NCBI GenBank assembly: GCA_041390145.1
Contig: JAWKQM010000010.1
Coordinates: 85,844-149,843, forward strand
Length of the DNA: 64,000 nt
From: Gemmatimonadales bacterium
GTDB lineage: Bacteria > Gemmatimonadota > Gemmatimonadetes > Gemmatimonadales > GWC2-71-9
Direction of reading: 5' to 3'
Made by a program: the position numbers and the translations under genes. Within the stretch, counting starts at the first letter, position 1, and each line of letters opens with the position of its first letter. Under the pieces are notes generated by a model. It was given only the letters and a program-made list of their open reading frames with translations, ran no database searches and was not told the origin of the DNA. Below, one piece after another: positions 42,197 to 51,825 of the stretch.

Positions 42197-42652
42197 TTAC
42201 TCGGTCGACACCGGTTCCGCGGCGCCGGCGATGGCGGCCTTCAGCGTGTGCCACGCCAGGCTGGCGCACTTGACCCGCACCGGATACTCGGAGACACCGG
42301 CCAGCGCCTGCAGCTTGCCGAGCGCCTTGCGTTCAGCCGCACCCTCCAGCTTGCCGGTCACCAGTTTCTGAAACTCGTCCGCGAGCGCCATCGCATCCGC
42401 GCGGGACTTGCCCTTGACCGCCGCCGTCATCATCGAGGCGCTGGCCTTGGAGATGGCGCAGCCGTTGCCCAGGAAGGCGACATCCTTGACGGTGTCGCCC
42501 TCGAGGTCCACCCAAACTGTCAGCCGATCGCCGCAGAGCGGGTTGTGCCCGTCGGCGTGGCTCGCCGGCGGCGGGAGCTCGTGAAAGTTCCTCGGCGTCT
42601 TGTTGTGATCAAGGATGACGCTCTGATACAGATCGTCCAGGTCGCGGCTCAC
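42197..42652 (-). CDS. sufU: Fe-S/sulfur-transfer scaffold SufU
   Basis: 151 residues. C40, D42, C65 and C129 form the zinc site and take sulfur from SufS. The SufU-specific insertion between C65 and C129 is present, unlike IscU. Overlaps sufS by 4 nt. Zinc-bound SufU activates the desulfurase. Confidence 0.96.
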   Translation of the reverse strand: MSRDLDDLYQSVILDHNKTPRNFHELPPPASHADGHNPLCGDRLTVWVDLEGDTVKDVAFLGNGCAISKASASMMTAAVKGKSRADAMALADEFQKLVTGKLEGAAERKALGKLQALAGVSEYPVRVKCASLAWHTLKAAIAGAAEPVSTE

Positions 42653-43908
42653 GCAAAGACCTCCCGAGCCCGGTGCAGCCCGCGCACCAGCACGTCGATT
42701 TCGTCAAGAGTGTTGTAGAAGGCAAACGAGGCGCGTGCGGTGGCGTGCACACCGAAGCGTTCCATGACCGGCTGGGCGCAGTGGTGGCCCGCCCGGATGG
42801 CCACGCCGTCGGCGTCGAGGATGGTGCCGAGGTCGTGCGGGTGGACCCCGTCGAGGGTGAAGGAGAGCACGCCGGCCTTCTCCCGGGCGGTGCCGACCAG
42901 CCGAATCCCCGGCACCTCGCGCACCGCCTCCGTGGCGCGGGTCAGGAGCTCATGCTCCCAGGCGCCGATGGCCTCGAACCCCACGCTCCGGATGTAGCGA
43001 ATCGCGGCGCCCAGCCCGATCACCTCGGCAATGGCTGGCGTTCCCGCCTCGAACTTGGCCGGCAGCGGCGCAAACGTCGTCCCGGCGAAGCTCACGGTGT
43101 GGATCATGTCGCCGCCCCCCTGCCAGGGAGGCATGGACTCGAGCAGCGCGGTCCGCCCCCAGAGGAGACCGACGCCGGTCGGTCCGAACATCTTGTGGCC
43201 GGAACAGGCGTAGAAGTCACAGCCCAGGGCCTGCACATCCACCGGGGTGTGCGGGGCGGCCTGCGCACCGTCCACCACCACGACCGCCCCGGCGTCATGC
43301 GCCAGCCGGGTCATCTCCGCCACCGGGTTGATGGTCCCCAGCGCGTTGGATATCTGCACGACCCCCACGATACGGGTGCGCGGACCCAGCAGCTTCTTGT
43401 ACGCGTCGAGGTCGACTTCGCCGGCGTCGGTGATCGGGATGGCACGAACCACGGCGCCGGTCTGCTCGGCCACGATCTGCCAAGGGACGATGTTGCTGTG
43501 GTGCTCCATCGTTGTCAGCAGGATCTCGTCACCCGGCTTGAGCGTGCTCCGCCCGTAGCTTTGCGCCACCAGGTTGATTCCCTCGGTGGTGCCGCGCACG
43601 AAGATCACTTCGTGGCTGGCCGGCGCGTTCAGGAACGTCCGGGCCTCCTCCCGCACGGCATCATACTCCAGCGTGGCCCGCTCGCTCAGGTAGTGCACCC
43701 CGCGGTGGATGTTGGCGTTTTCCTCCGCCATCGACCGCCGTACCGCCTCGATGACCGCCAGCGGCCGCTGGGCCGTGGCGGCGTTGTCGAGATACACCAG
43801 CGGCTTGCCGTTGACCCGCCTGCCGAGAATCGGGAAGTCGGCACGGATTGCCTGGACGTCCAGTGGGGCAGCGGGGCTGCGGGGCTGGGTGGCCGTGCTG
43901 GCGGACAT
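42649..43908 (-). CDS. sufS: Cysteine desulfurase SufS
   Basis: 419 residues. PLP lysine K239 (CSGHKMFGPT), catalytic cysteine C377 (GHHCAQPVMERF), and N-terminal NAATAQRP motif. It is a group II desulfurase that yields persulfide for SufU/SufBCD. I chose the ATG at 43908; the longer open frame overlaps sufD. Two nt separate it from sufD. Confidence 0.97.
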   Translation of the reverse strand: MSASTATQPRSPAAPLDVQAIRADFPILGRRVNGKPLVYLDNAATAQRPLAVIEAVRRSMAEENANIHRGVHYLSERATLEYDAVREEARTFLNAPASHEVIFVRGTTEGINLVAQSYGRSTLKPGDEILLTTMEHHSNIVPWQIVAEQTGAVVRAIPITDAGEVDLDAYKKLLGPRTRIVGVVQISNALGTINPVAEMTRLAHDAGAVVVVDGAQAAPHTPVDVQALGCDFYACSGHKMFGPTGVGLLWGRTALLESMPPWQGGGDMIHTVSFAGTTFAPLPAKFEAGTPAIAEVIGLGAAIRYIRSVGFEAIGAWEHELLTRATEAVREVPGIRLVGTAREKAGVLSFTLDGVHPHDLGTILDADGVAIRAGHHCAQPVMERFGVHATARASFAFYNTLDEIDVLVRGLHRAREVFA

Positions 43909-43910
43909 GG

Positions 43911-45242
43911 TCAGGTTGTTTCCTGTCCCGCAGCCCCGCTGCCGCGCCGCCCCGCCTTCAACAACCACTGCCGCATCAAGTCCTCCAGATAATCCACCAC
44001 CGGCCGGCTCCGGATCTCCTCCAGCACGTCGGCCGCGAAGGCATAAGTGAGGAGCGTCCGCGCCTCGGCTTCGGCGATCCCGCGGCTCCGGCAATAGAAG
44101 AGCGGCACCGCGTCGAGACTCCCCACCGTGGCGCCGTGGGTGCACTTCACGTCGTCGGCGAAGATCTCGAGCTGCGGCTTGGTGTCCACCTTGGCCGTCT
44201 CGGACAGCAGCAGGTTCTTGTTGGTCTGCTTGCCGTCGGTCTTCTGCGCTTCCGGATGCACGTACACCTTGCCGTTGAACACCCCGTGGCCGCGGCCGTC
44301 GAGGATGCCCTTGTACACCTCCCAGCTGGTGCAGTCGGGCGCGGCGTGCTCGATCCGGGTCTGGTGGTCGACGTGCTGGCGGCCCTCAGCCAGGTACAAC
44401 CCGTAGAGCGTGGCGTGGGCGCCGGGCCCGGCCAGCGTGGTGTAGATGTTGGTGCGCGAGAGGGCCGCGCCCTCCGCGAAGGAGAACGAGTTCAGGTAGC
44501 TGTCCCGTTCCTGGCGGACCTCAAGGGTGGCCAGGTGGAACGCCTGCGTGCTCTCCCGCTGGATCTTGCAGTGATCGAACCGCGCGCCGTCGGCCAACGT
44601 GACTTCGCCAACGGTATTGGTCAGGGAAACACCGTCGGCGAGCGTCACATAGCTCTCGACCACGGAGGCGACGGCGTTGGCACCGAGCACCACGACATTG
44701 CGCGGATACACGGCACCCTGCGCGGCGTGGCTGTCGGCAACAAAGAGCACGTGGATGGGCGTGTCCACCACGGCACCGGCCGGCAGCACGATGGCATAGC
44801 CGTCGAGGAACGCCGAGGCGTTCTGGCCGACGAGTGCGGCGGCGGCGGGCTGCACGGCGCGCTTGCCGAGCGTCCCCTCGACCAGCTCCGGCGCCTCGAC
44901 CAGCAACTGGGCAAGCGGGCCGACGCGTGCGCCGGCCGGCAGGCCGGTCACCTTCGAGAGCGACGGCTGGTAGCGCCCGTTGGCGAAGACCAGCCGGGGC
45001 CACTCGGTGTGCCCGAAGAGGAACGGTGCTATGTCGGACTCGGTGAGTGCGCCCGAGGCACGGGCCGGGCCGAGGGCCGCCTTGGTGACCGGCGACAGAT
45101 CGGTGAAGCGCCAATCCTCGTCACGCGTGGTCGGAAGGCGCAGCCCTTCGTACCGGGCGGCTCCCTCGCGTCGGAGTTCGGCAGTCCACTCCGGCTCGAC
45201 GGCACGGGGCATCGGCGCCACGGGAGTGCGGGTGGCCGTCAC
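43911..45242 (-). CDS. sufD: Fe-S cluster assembly protein SufD
   Basis: 443 residues, right-handed beta-helix partner of SufB and SufC. Recognisable are EDWRFTDLSPV at the N-terminus and DVKCTHGATVGSLD near the C-terminus. The GTG at 45242 overlaps the sufC stop by 4 nt (GTGA). Confidence 0.95.
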   Translation of the reverse strand: MTATRTPVAPMPRAVEPEWTAELRREGAARYEGLRLPTTRDEDWRFTDLSPVTKAALGPARASGALTESDIAPFLFGHTEWPRLVFANGRYQPSLSKVTGLPAGARVGPLAQLLVEAPELVEGTLGKRAVQPAAAALVGQNASAFLDGYAIVLPAGAVVDTPIHVLFVADSHAAQGAVYPRNVVVLGANAVASVVESYVTLADGVSLTNTVGEVTLADGARFDHCKIQRESTQAFHLATLEVRQERDSYLNSFSFAEGAALSRTNIYTTLAGPGAHATLYGLYLAEGRQHVDHQTRIEHAAPDCTSWEVYKGILDGRGHGVFNGKVYVHPEAQKTDGKQTNKNLLLSETAKVDTKPQLEIFADDVKCTHGATVGSLDAVPLFYCRSRGIAEAEARTLLTYAFAADVLEEIRSRPVVDYLEDLMRQWLLKAGRRGSGAAGQETT

Positions 45243-45997
45243 GCGACGGCTCCCGCCGCTTCGGTGAGCCACTCGTACCCGCGCTCCTCGAGTTCCAGCG
45301 CCAGTTCCTTGCCGCCTGACCGGACGATCCGCCCGCCCGCCAGCACGTGCACGAAGTCGGGCACGATGTAGTTGAGCAGCCGCTGGTAGTGCGTCACAAG
45401 GATCGTCGCGCTGTCGGCGCGGCGGAGGGAATTGACTCCTTCGGCCACGATCTTGAGCGCGTCGATGTCGAGCCCGGAGTCGGTCTCATCGAGAATGGCC
45501 AGTGACGGCTCGAGCACCGCCATCTGCAGGATTTCATTCCGCTTCTTTTCGCCGCCGGAGAAGCCGGCGTTCACTGCGCGGCTCATGATCTCGGGGCCCC
45601 ACTCGACCAGCTTCAGCTTTTCCTCGAGCAGATCGAGGAAGTCCATCGGATCGAGTTCTTCCTTGCCCTCGGCCACCCGCTTGGCGTTGTACGCGGCACG
45701 GAGGAAGTACGCGTTGGTGACGCCCGGGATTTCCACCGGATACTGGAACGCCAGGAACACGCCGGCCTGCGCCCGCTCCTCCGGCTCCATGTCCAGCAGG
45801 TCCTGGCCCTTGTAGGTGACGGTCCCACCGGTCACCTCGTACGCGGGGTGGCCCGCCAGCACCTGCGCCAGCGTGCTCTTGCCGCTGCCGTTCGGGCCCA
45901 TGATGGCGTGGACCTCGCCGGCGTTGACGGCGAGAGAAATGCCGCGGAGAATGTCGGTGCCACCGGCGGTGGCGGTCAGATTCTTGATTTCAAGCAC
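45239..45997 (-). CDS. sufC: Fe-S cluster assembly ATPase SufC
   Basis: 252 residues, ABC-type ATPase of the SufBCD scaffold. Walker A GPNGSGKSTL, signature FSGGEKKRNEI, Walker B LAILDETDSGLD. Cytosolic, not a transporter. Confidence 0.97.
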   Translation of the reverse strand: MLEIKNLTATAGGTDILRGISLAVNAGEVHAIMGPNGSGKSTLAQVLAGHPAYEVTGGTVTYKGQDLLDMEPEERAQAGVFLAFQYPVEIPGVTNAYFLRAAYNAKRVAEGKEELDPMDFLDLLEEKLKLVEWGPEIMSRAVNAGFSGGEKKRNEILQMAVLEPSLAILDETDSGLDIDALKIVAEGVNSLRRADSATILVTHYQRLLNYIVPDFVHVLAGGRIVRSGGKELALELEERGYEWLTEAAGAVA

Positions 45998-46042
45998 GTG
46001 CCGTGTCTCCCGAATGGCGCCCGCCGTGCAGGCGCCGGTGAT

Positions 46043-47478
<1,436 letters not shown>

Positions 47479-47482
<4 letters not shown>

Positions 47483-48183
47483 TTGACTCCCTGGGGCCGG
47501 GTAATCCCGATGGACACCGGCGGGGTGAATTGCACTTGGTATTCACAGGCGGAACAGCCGTCGAGCACATGGGCCTGCAGGTCCACGGAGGCGCCAAGGG
47601 CCGCGCTCAGGAACCGCTCTTCGGCGGCACAGATTTCGGGGAAGCGCTCCGCCACCGCGCGGATGGCGCAGTTGTGCTCGGTGAGGGTCCCCCCCTCCGC
47701 CGAACCTTCCCAGCCCGGCATGAAGCCGTCCTCGTTCAACAACCGGGTGACCGCCGCCAGCCGGCGCTCGGCGGGCAGGTGCGCCAAATCCGCCGGCAGC
47801 CGCCGCAGGAGCGCGGCGTACCGCGCCTCGAGGGCGCCGACCACGGCGTCGCGGCCTTCCCGCTCCACCAGCGTCTCCAGCACATCAGTCAACGCCGACT
47901 CGTAGCGGCGCGGAAAAACGCGCTCCCCCGCGGGGGAGAGCCGATAGGCAAACACCGGAGCGCCAACGCCGCGCTGCTCCCGTTCATGCTCGAGCAACCC
48001 ATCGACTTCGAGCTCCTTGAGATGATGCCGGATCGCGTTGAGTGATAGCCCGAGGCGCCCGGAGAGTTCCTTCGCGGTTACGCCTGGCGCAAGCTTGAGC
48101 TCCACGAGTATGGAAGCTCGGGGTCCCTTGTAGCCGACCGGGAGGGCGGCGGAGGCACGGAGGTGGGCAATCGGTATCGCCAT
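47479..48183 (-). CDS. sufR: SufR-type Fe-S transcriptional regulator
   Basis: 234 residues. N-terminal winged helix (ELSGRLGLSLNAIRHHLKELEVDGLLE). C-terminal cluster ligands are probably C172, C185, C210 and C213 (C-x12-C-x24-C-x2-C), like SufR repressors, which release DNA when the cluster is lost. It heads its own suf operon, with an excellent promoter 10-38 nt upstream, fitting autoregulation. Confidence 0.93.
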
Positions 48184-48515
48184 ATGGGCGGAATTCTAGG
48201 CGCCGAGCTCGGGATTGTCAAGTTCACGTGGCATTTTTGGTGCGAATTCATAAGACTCTATTTTACAACACATTAAATCGCCACTCCGCCGCATCTTCCG
48301 CGCTTCCGAACCTCCGCTGGCTGGTTTGGACTGGCCAGGGGGCCGAGGTCAGGCAGAGGACGATGGAGGGTCGGATGCAAGAGAGGGTCGGAAGGCGGCA
48401 GTTGATCGTAACCTGTTGTCATTAAACAGATAACTATACAGTCGTAGCTGTCACTACCCCTTTTGTTGAGTAGGTAGAGTCTTGTGCCCCTCCCACCCGA
48501 ATGCGAGATTGGGCC
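48184..48515. other. sufR-def divergent intergenic region
   Basis: 332 nt. It holds the sufR promoter, two AT-rich stretches (about 48230-48290 and 48405-48480) and two direct copies of GAGGGTCGGA (48366, 48383) also found near parS. No gene or RNA motif recognised. Confidence 0.75.
48193..48221 (-). promoter_or_regulatory. Sigma-70-type promoter of the suf operon
   Basis: On the minus strand TTGACA (48216-48221), a 17-nt spacer and TAGAAT (48193-48198), followed 9 nt later by the sufR ATG. The spacer contains the palindrome CCGAGCTCGG, a candidate SufR operator. It is the only near-consensus -35/-10 pair I saw in the window. Confidence 0.85.
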
Positions 48516-49088
48516 ATGACCATCCACCGAATCCGCCTCCTGGGCGACCCGATCCTCCGCACCCGGTGCGAACCAATCACCAAGCCGCGCTCCACGGCCG
48601 TCCGCGTAATCCTCGACGACATGCGCGAAACGCTGCGCGACTGGCAGTCCCGATTCGGGAGTGGCCGGGCCATCGCCGCACCCCAGATCGGCGCGCCGGT
48701 TCGGATGATCTATGTGGAGATGGACAAGCCGTGGGCCCTGATCAACCCGGAAATCATCGACATCGGCACCGAGGACTTCAGTGTCTGGGACGACTGCTTC
48801 TCGTTCCCGAACCTGATGGTGCAGGTGTCACGGGCGTACCGGATCCGGGTGCAGTACCAGGACATCAAGGGGGAGACCCACGAGGTGGACCTGGAGGGCG
48901 ACCGTGCCGAGCTGCTGCAGCACGAGATCGATCATCTTGACGGGGTGCTGGCGGTGGACCGGCCCCACGGGCTCGACCCCTTCTGCCTGCGCGAGGAATG
49001 GAACCGGATCCATGCCTCGGAGGGTCGCTATGGCGAGCCGGAACCGCGCCATGCCAGCTATGCCACGCCGCTCACCGGCCTCATCTGA
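48516..49088 (+). CDS. def: Peptide deformylase
   Basis: 190 residues. Removes the formyl group from nascent proteins. Motif 1 GSGRAIAAPQIG, motif 3 QHEIDH with H136, E137, H140. Motif 2, normally EGCLS, is DDCFS here with the metal cysteine C94, a substitution at two positions next to the ligand. I start at the ATG at 48516; an in-frame ATG at 48501 adds five residues. Confidence 0.92.
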   Translation: MTIHRIRLLGDPILRTRCEPITKPRSTAVRVILDDMRETLRDWQSRFGSGRAIAAPQIGAPVRMIYVEMDKPWALINPEIIDIGTEDFSVWDDCFSFPNLMVQVSRAYRIRVQYQDIKGETHEVDLEGDRAELLQHEIDHLDGVLAVDRPHGLDPFCLREEWNRIHASEGRYGEPEPRHASYATPLTGLI

Positions 49089-49094
49089 CCGGGG

Positions 49095-51221
49095 CTAGAA
49101 CCACCGCCCAATCCGCACGAACACATTGTCGGTGTGGGTCGTGGTCATACCGTAGGCCGCCTGGACATCACCGATCGGCGTCTCCACCGCAATTCCCCCG
49201 CGCACACCTCCCAGCCAATCGGCGCTGGTAAAGAGATCCCCCCCGTACGCGCTCCGCCCCGCTGCCGCCAGCACCTCCCACCGCAGCGAACCCCGGATCG
49301 GATGCGAAAGCTCGAGCCCGCCGAAGACTTCGCGGTCGCCGCGGAGTTGCTCCACCGACAGTCCCGGAAACCCCAGCGTGCCGCCAAGCGGAAACTGATC
49401 CTGCAACGGCAGGTCGGCGCCCCAGCCGAGTCGGGCAATCGGGGTCAGCGACAACTTCCCGACAGCGACCGTGTACGAAGTCGTGAGCGCCACCCGCTGG
49501 AACGAATCCGACCAGACCAGCGTCGCGTCCGTCTTCCACGGGCCCTGTGGCTGCCGGGCGAAGAACCGGACGCCGGCGCTCGAGCCATCCGAGGTCGAAT
49601 CGGGGCTCCCCAACGGAACCTCGCCGCCGTTCCAGCTGCGCCCATCGACGCCGAGCCCGAGGACCCACCCGGCGGAGAACCCCTGCTCCACCCCGACGAA
49701 CAGCACGCCCTGCCGAGTGTCGGTGCGCCCGGCACCGATCCCGCTGCTGGTGTAGAAGTTGATCGTCTGGTTCTTGAGATGGACCGACGCGGTCGGCGCC
49801 ACCCAGGTGAGACCGGCGCCGAAGTACCGGCGGAATCCCACCGTGATGTCGTTGGTGAGCGTGCCGACGCCGAGCATCGCGCTCCATTCGATCGGCGTGC
49901 CGCCGAGCCGCCGGTCAAGGTACATCATGCCGGCCCGGGCGCCGAGGTCACGGTCGAACGCCATCGTCACCCCGGCGAGCCGGGACGGCGCAGGCGTCAC
50001 GGTGGCCTGAAACGCCACGCGATTCTGGGAGGCCGGCGTTGGATGGAGCCACACGCCGGAATACCCGCCCAGCCTGCTGACCGCGTTCACCTGTCGCGCG
50101 AGCGCGGCCTCGTCGATCGGCGACCCCGGATAGAGCCCGAGGTAACGCTGGAGCAGTGCGGCATCCGTCGGCGCGCCGCCCCGCAGGGAGAAACTGGCCA
50201 CCGTGCGCGGCAGGACACCGGTCGGCGCCGGCCCGATCGGGAGGCAGGCGGCCCCGGCCAGCGCCGAATCGGCGGCCGCTCGACCGCGTCGCCAGATCGA
50301 GTCCACCGTCGCCGGCGCAAAATCGAGGTTCTTGAACTGCTTGACGTCGGCGCGAATGTAGACATCGCCCGGACCGAGGGAGTCCGGGGGCTGGACGAAA
50401 AGAAACCCGGCGAGTTGGTCGGCCACCGCCAGCGGGCCCGCATCCAGCTCCTCGTCGGTGAGCAGCGGCGACGAGACGTCGGAAACGATCACGCGGGTGA
50501 CGCCCGGCAGGGCGCGCGCGACCGTGACCGGGACGTTGGCGGAGAGCCCGCCATCGACGAGCAGACGACCGTCGATCCGTTCCGGTGCAAAGACAAGAGG
50601 CACTGACATGCTTGCCCGCACCGCCTGCGCCAGGTCGCCGGAGGAGAGCACGACGGTGTCGCGGGTGGCGAGATCGGTGGCCACAGCACGGAACGGGACG
50701 GGCAACCGATCAAAATCGCCCTGGGCCAGCAAGTTCGGGCGCAGCAGCAGCGCCGAGATGAGCGCGTTGGCGTCGGCTTGGTCGATGGAGGGACTTTGGA
50801 GCGTGAACCCCTTCTTGGTCACCGCCCAGGTGAGCAGGGGAGAAAACGGCTGCCAGGCAAGCGGGCCGTCCGGGGTGGACGAACCGAACAGGGTGGCCGG
50901 ACTGTACAGGGTGGCGAGGGAGTCGGCCTCGCGCGACGAGGCGCCCCCGGCATAGAGCGCCCCGATGATGGCACCCATGCTGGTGCCGACGACGTAGTCG
51001 GGCCTTACTCCGAGGCTGTCCAGCGCGGCGATGACCCCGAGGTGCGCGATGCCTTTGGCGCCGCCGCCGGAGAGGACGAGCGCCGTCCGGCCGGTGGTGC
51101 AGGCGGGCGCCTGCGCAGCCAGCGGCACGACCCCCGCGGCCAGGGCGACGAAGGTCGCGCCAAGCCACCCCTTGCGCCGCGGGAAGGGAGTCCGCAATAC
51201 TTGCCGCAGGACTCGCCGCAC
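49095..51221 (-). CDS. PlpD-like patatin/POTRA/beta-barrel protein
   Basis: 708 residues. Signal peptide (KGWLGATFVALAAGVVPLAAQ), patatin lipase domain with oxyanion loop SGGGAKGIAHLG, nucleophile S81 (GTSMG) and Asp223 (DGGLSANVP), then one POTRA-like domain (about 365-420) and a C-terminal 16-stranded BamA-type barrel ending RIGRWF. This is the type Vd secretion architecture: the lipase is displayed or released at the surface. GTG at 51221 chosen; the longer frame to 51341 overlaps the divergent ferredoxin. Confidence 0.9.
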   Translation of the reverse strand: MRRVLRQVLRTPFPRRKGWLGATFVALAAGVVPLAAQAPACTTGRTALVLSGGGAKGIAHLGVIAALDSLGVRPDYVVGTSMGAIIGALYAGGASSREADSLATLYSPATLFGSSTPDGPLAWQPFSPLLTWAVTKKGFTLQSPSIDQADANALISALLLRPNLLAQGDFDRLPVPFRAVATDLATRDTVVLSSGDLAQAVRASMSVPLVFAPERIDGRLLVDGGLSANVPVTVARALPGVTRVIVSDVSSPLLTDEELDAGPLAVADQLAGFLFVQPPDSLGPGDVYIRADVKQFKNLDFAPATVDSIWRRGRAAADSALAGAACLPIGPAPTGVLPRTVASFSLRGGAPTDAALLQRYLGLYPGSPIDEAALARQVNAVSRLGGYSGVWLHPTPASQNRVAFQATVTPAPSRLAGVTMAFDRDLGARAGMMYLDRRLGGTPIEWSAMLGVGTLTNDITVGFRRYFGAGLTWVAPTASVHLKNQTINFYTSSGIGAGRTDTRQGVLFVGVEQGFSAGWVLGLGVDGRSWNGGEVPLGSPDSTSDGSSAGVRFFARQPQGPWKTDATLVWSDSFQRVALTTSYTVAVGKLSLTPIARLGWGADLPLQDQFPLGGTLGFPGLSVEQLRGDREVFGGLELSHPIRGSLRWEVLAAAGRSAYGGDLFTSADWLGGVRGGIAVETPIGDVQAAYGMTTTHTDNVFVRIGRWF

Positions 51222-51264
51222 CCCCTGTGCGGCGGACCATCTTCCCGAGGGAGCGGCTGGCCAG

Positions 51265-51528
51265 ATGACGTACGTGATCACGGAACCCTGCATTGGTGTC
51301 AAGGATCGGGCGTGTGTCGACGTCTGCCCGGTGGATTGCATCTACGAAGGTGAAGACCAGCTCTACATCAACGCGGACGAGTGCATCGATTGTGGCGCCT
51401 GCGAGCCGGAATGTCCGGTGACCGCCATCTTCCCTGAGGAAGATGTTCCGCCGCAATACACCGAGTTCATCGAGAAGAACAAAGTGGTATTTGAAGGCGA
51501 CAATCCGCCGGGACGTCCGGACCGGTAG
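51265..51528 (+). CDS. 7Fe ferredoxin (FdxA type)
   Basis: 87 residues. Cysteine spacing C9-x7-C17-x3-C21-x3-C25 and C40-x2-C43-x2-C46-x3-C50 matches 3Fe-4S + 4Fe-4S ferredoxins. GAGGGAG lies before the ATG, and CATCTT at 51238-51243 may be the -10 element. General low-potential electron carrier. Confidence 0.95.
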   Translation: MTYVITEPCIGVKDRACVDVCPVDCIYEGEDQLYINADECIDCGACEPECPVTAIFPEEDVPPQYTEFIEKNKVVFEGDNPPGRPDR

Positions 51529-51825
51529 TCCCACCTCGCGACCACTGTGATGCGGCGCCACCCTCCGAAGTGGCGCCGCTTCTGTTTGGTGCCGAACTCC
51601 AAGGTTCGCCCGACAGGTGACGGCCGGCAAGTGGGTACCGTCGCGCCTTGCAGGCCTCGATCGGTCGGTTGCTGGGGTATGGACGCGAGGCGGCCCCGGA
51701 ACCGTACTGCATGGCCGCGGTCCCGGAGCCGTAGGTTGGAAGGATTACAGAGACGTCGGAGGCCGGCGTGATACCAACCGAACCAGCGCCTCAATAGATA
51801 AGACACCTGAGAGGGCCAAAAGGTT
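51529..51825. other. Gap after 7Fe ferredoxin
   Basis: 297 nt. It holds a strong terminator at its start and a 17-bp imperfect direct repeat (51690-51706 and 51717-51733, two mismatches). Nothing else recognised. Confidence 0.7.
51552..51585 (+). terminator. Rho-independent terminator of the ferredoxin gene
   Basis: Perfect 10-bp stem GCGGCGCCAC / GTGGCGCCGC with an 8-nt loop, then TTCTGTTTGG. Confidence 0.8.

Noticed and set aside
51222..51341. N-terminal extension of the patatin-like protein
   Set aside because: It would overlap the start of the divergent 7Fe ferredoxin and put the signal peptide far from the N-terminus.
51586..51825. tRNA or small RNA gene in the gap after the ferredoxin
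   Set aside because: No cloverleaf with a GTTCRANNC arm could be found on either strand; only a direct repeat remains.
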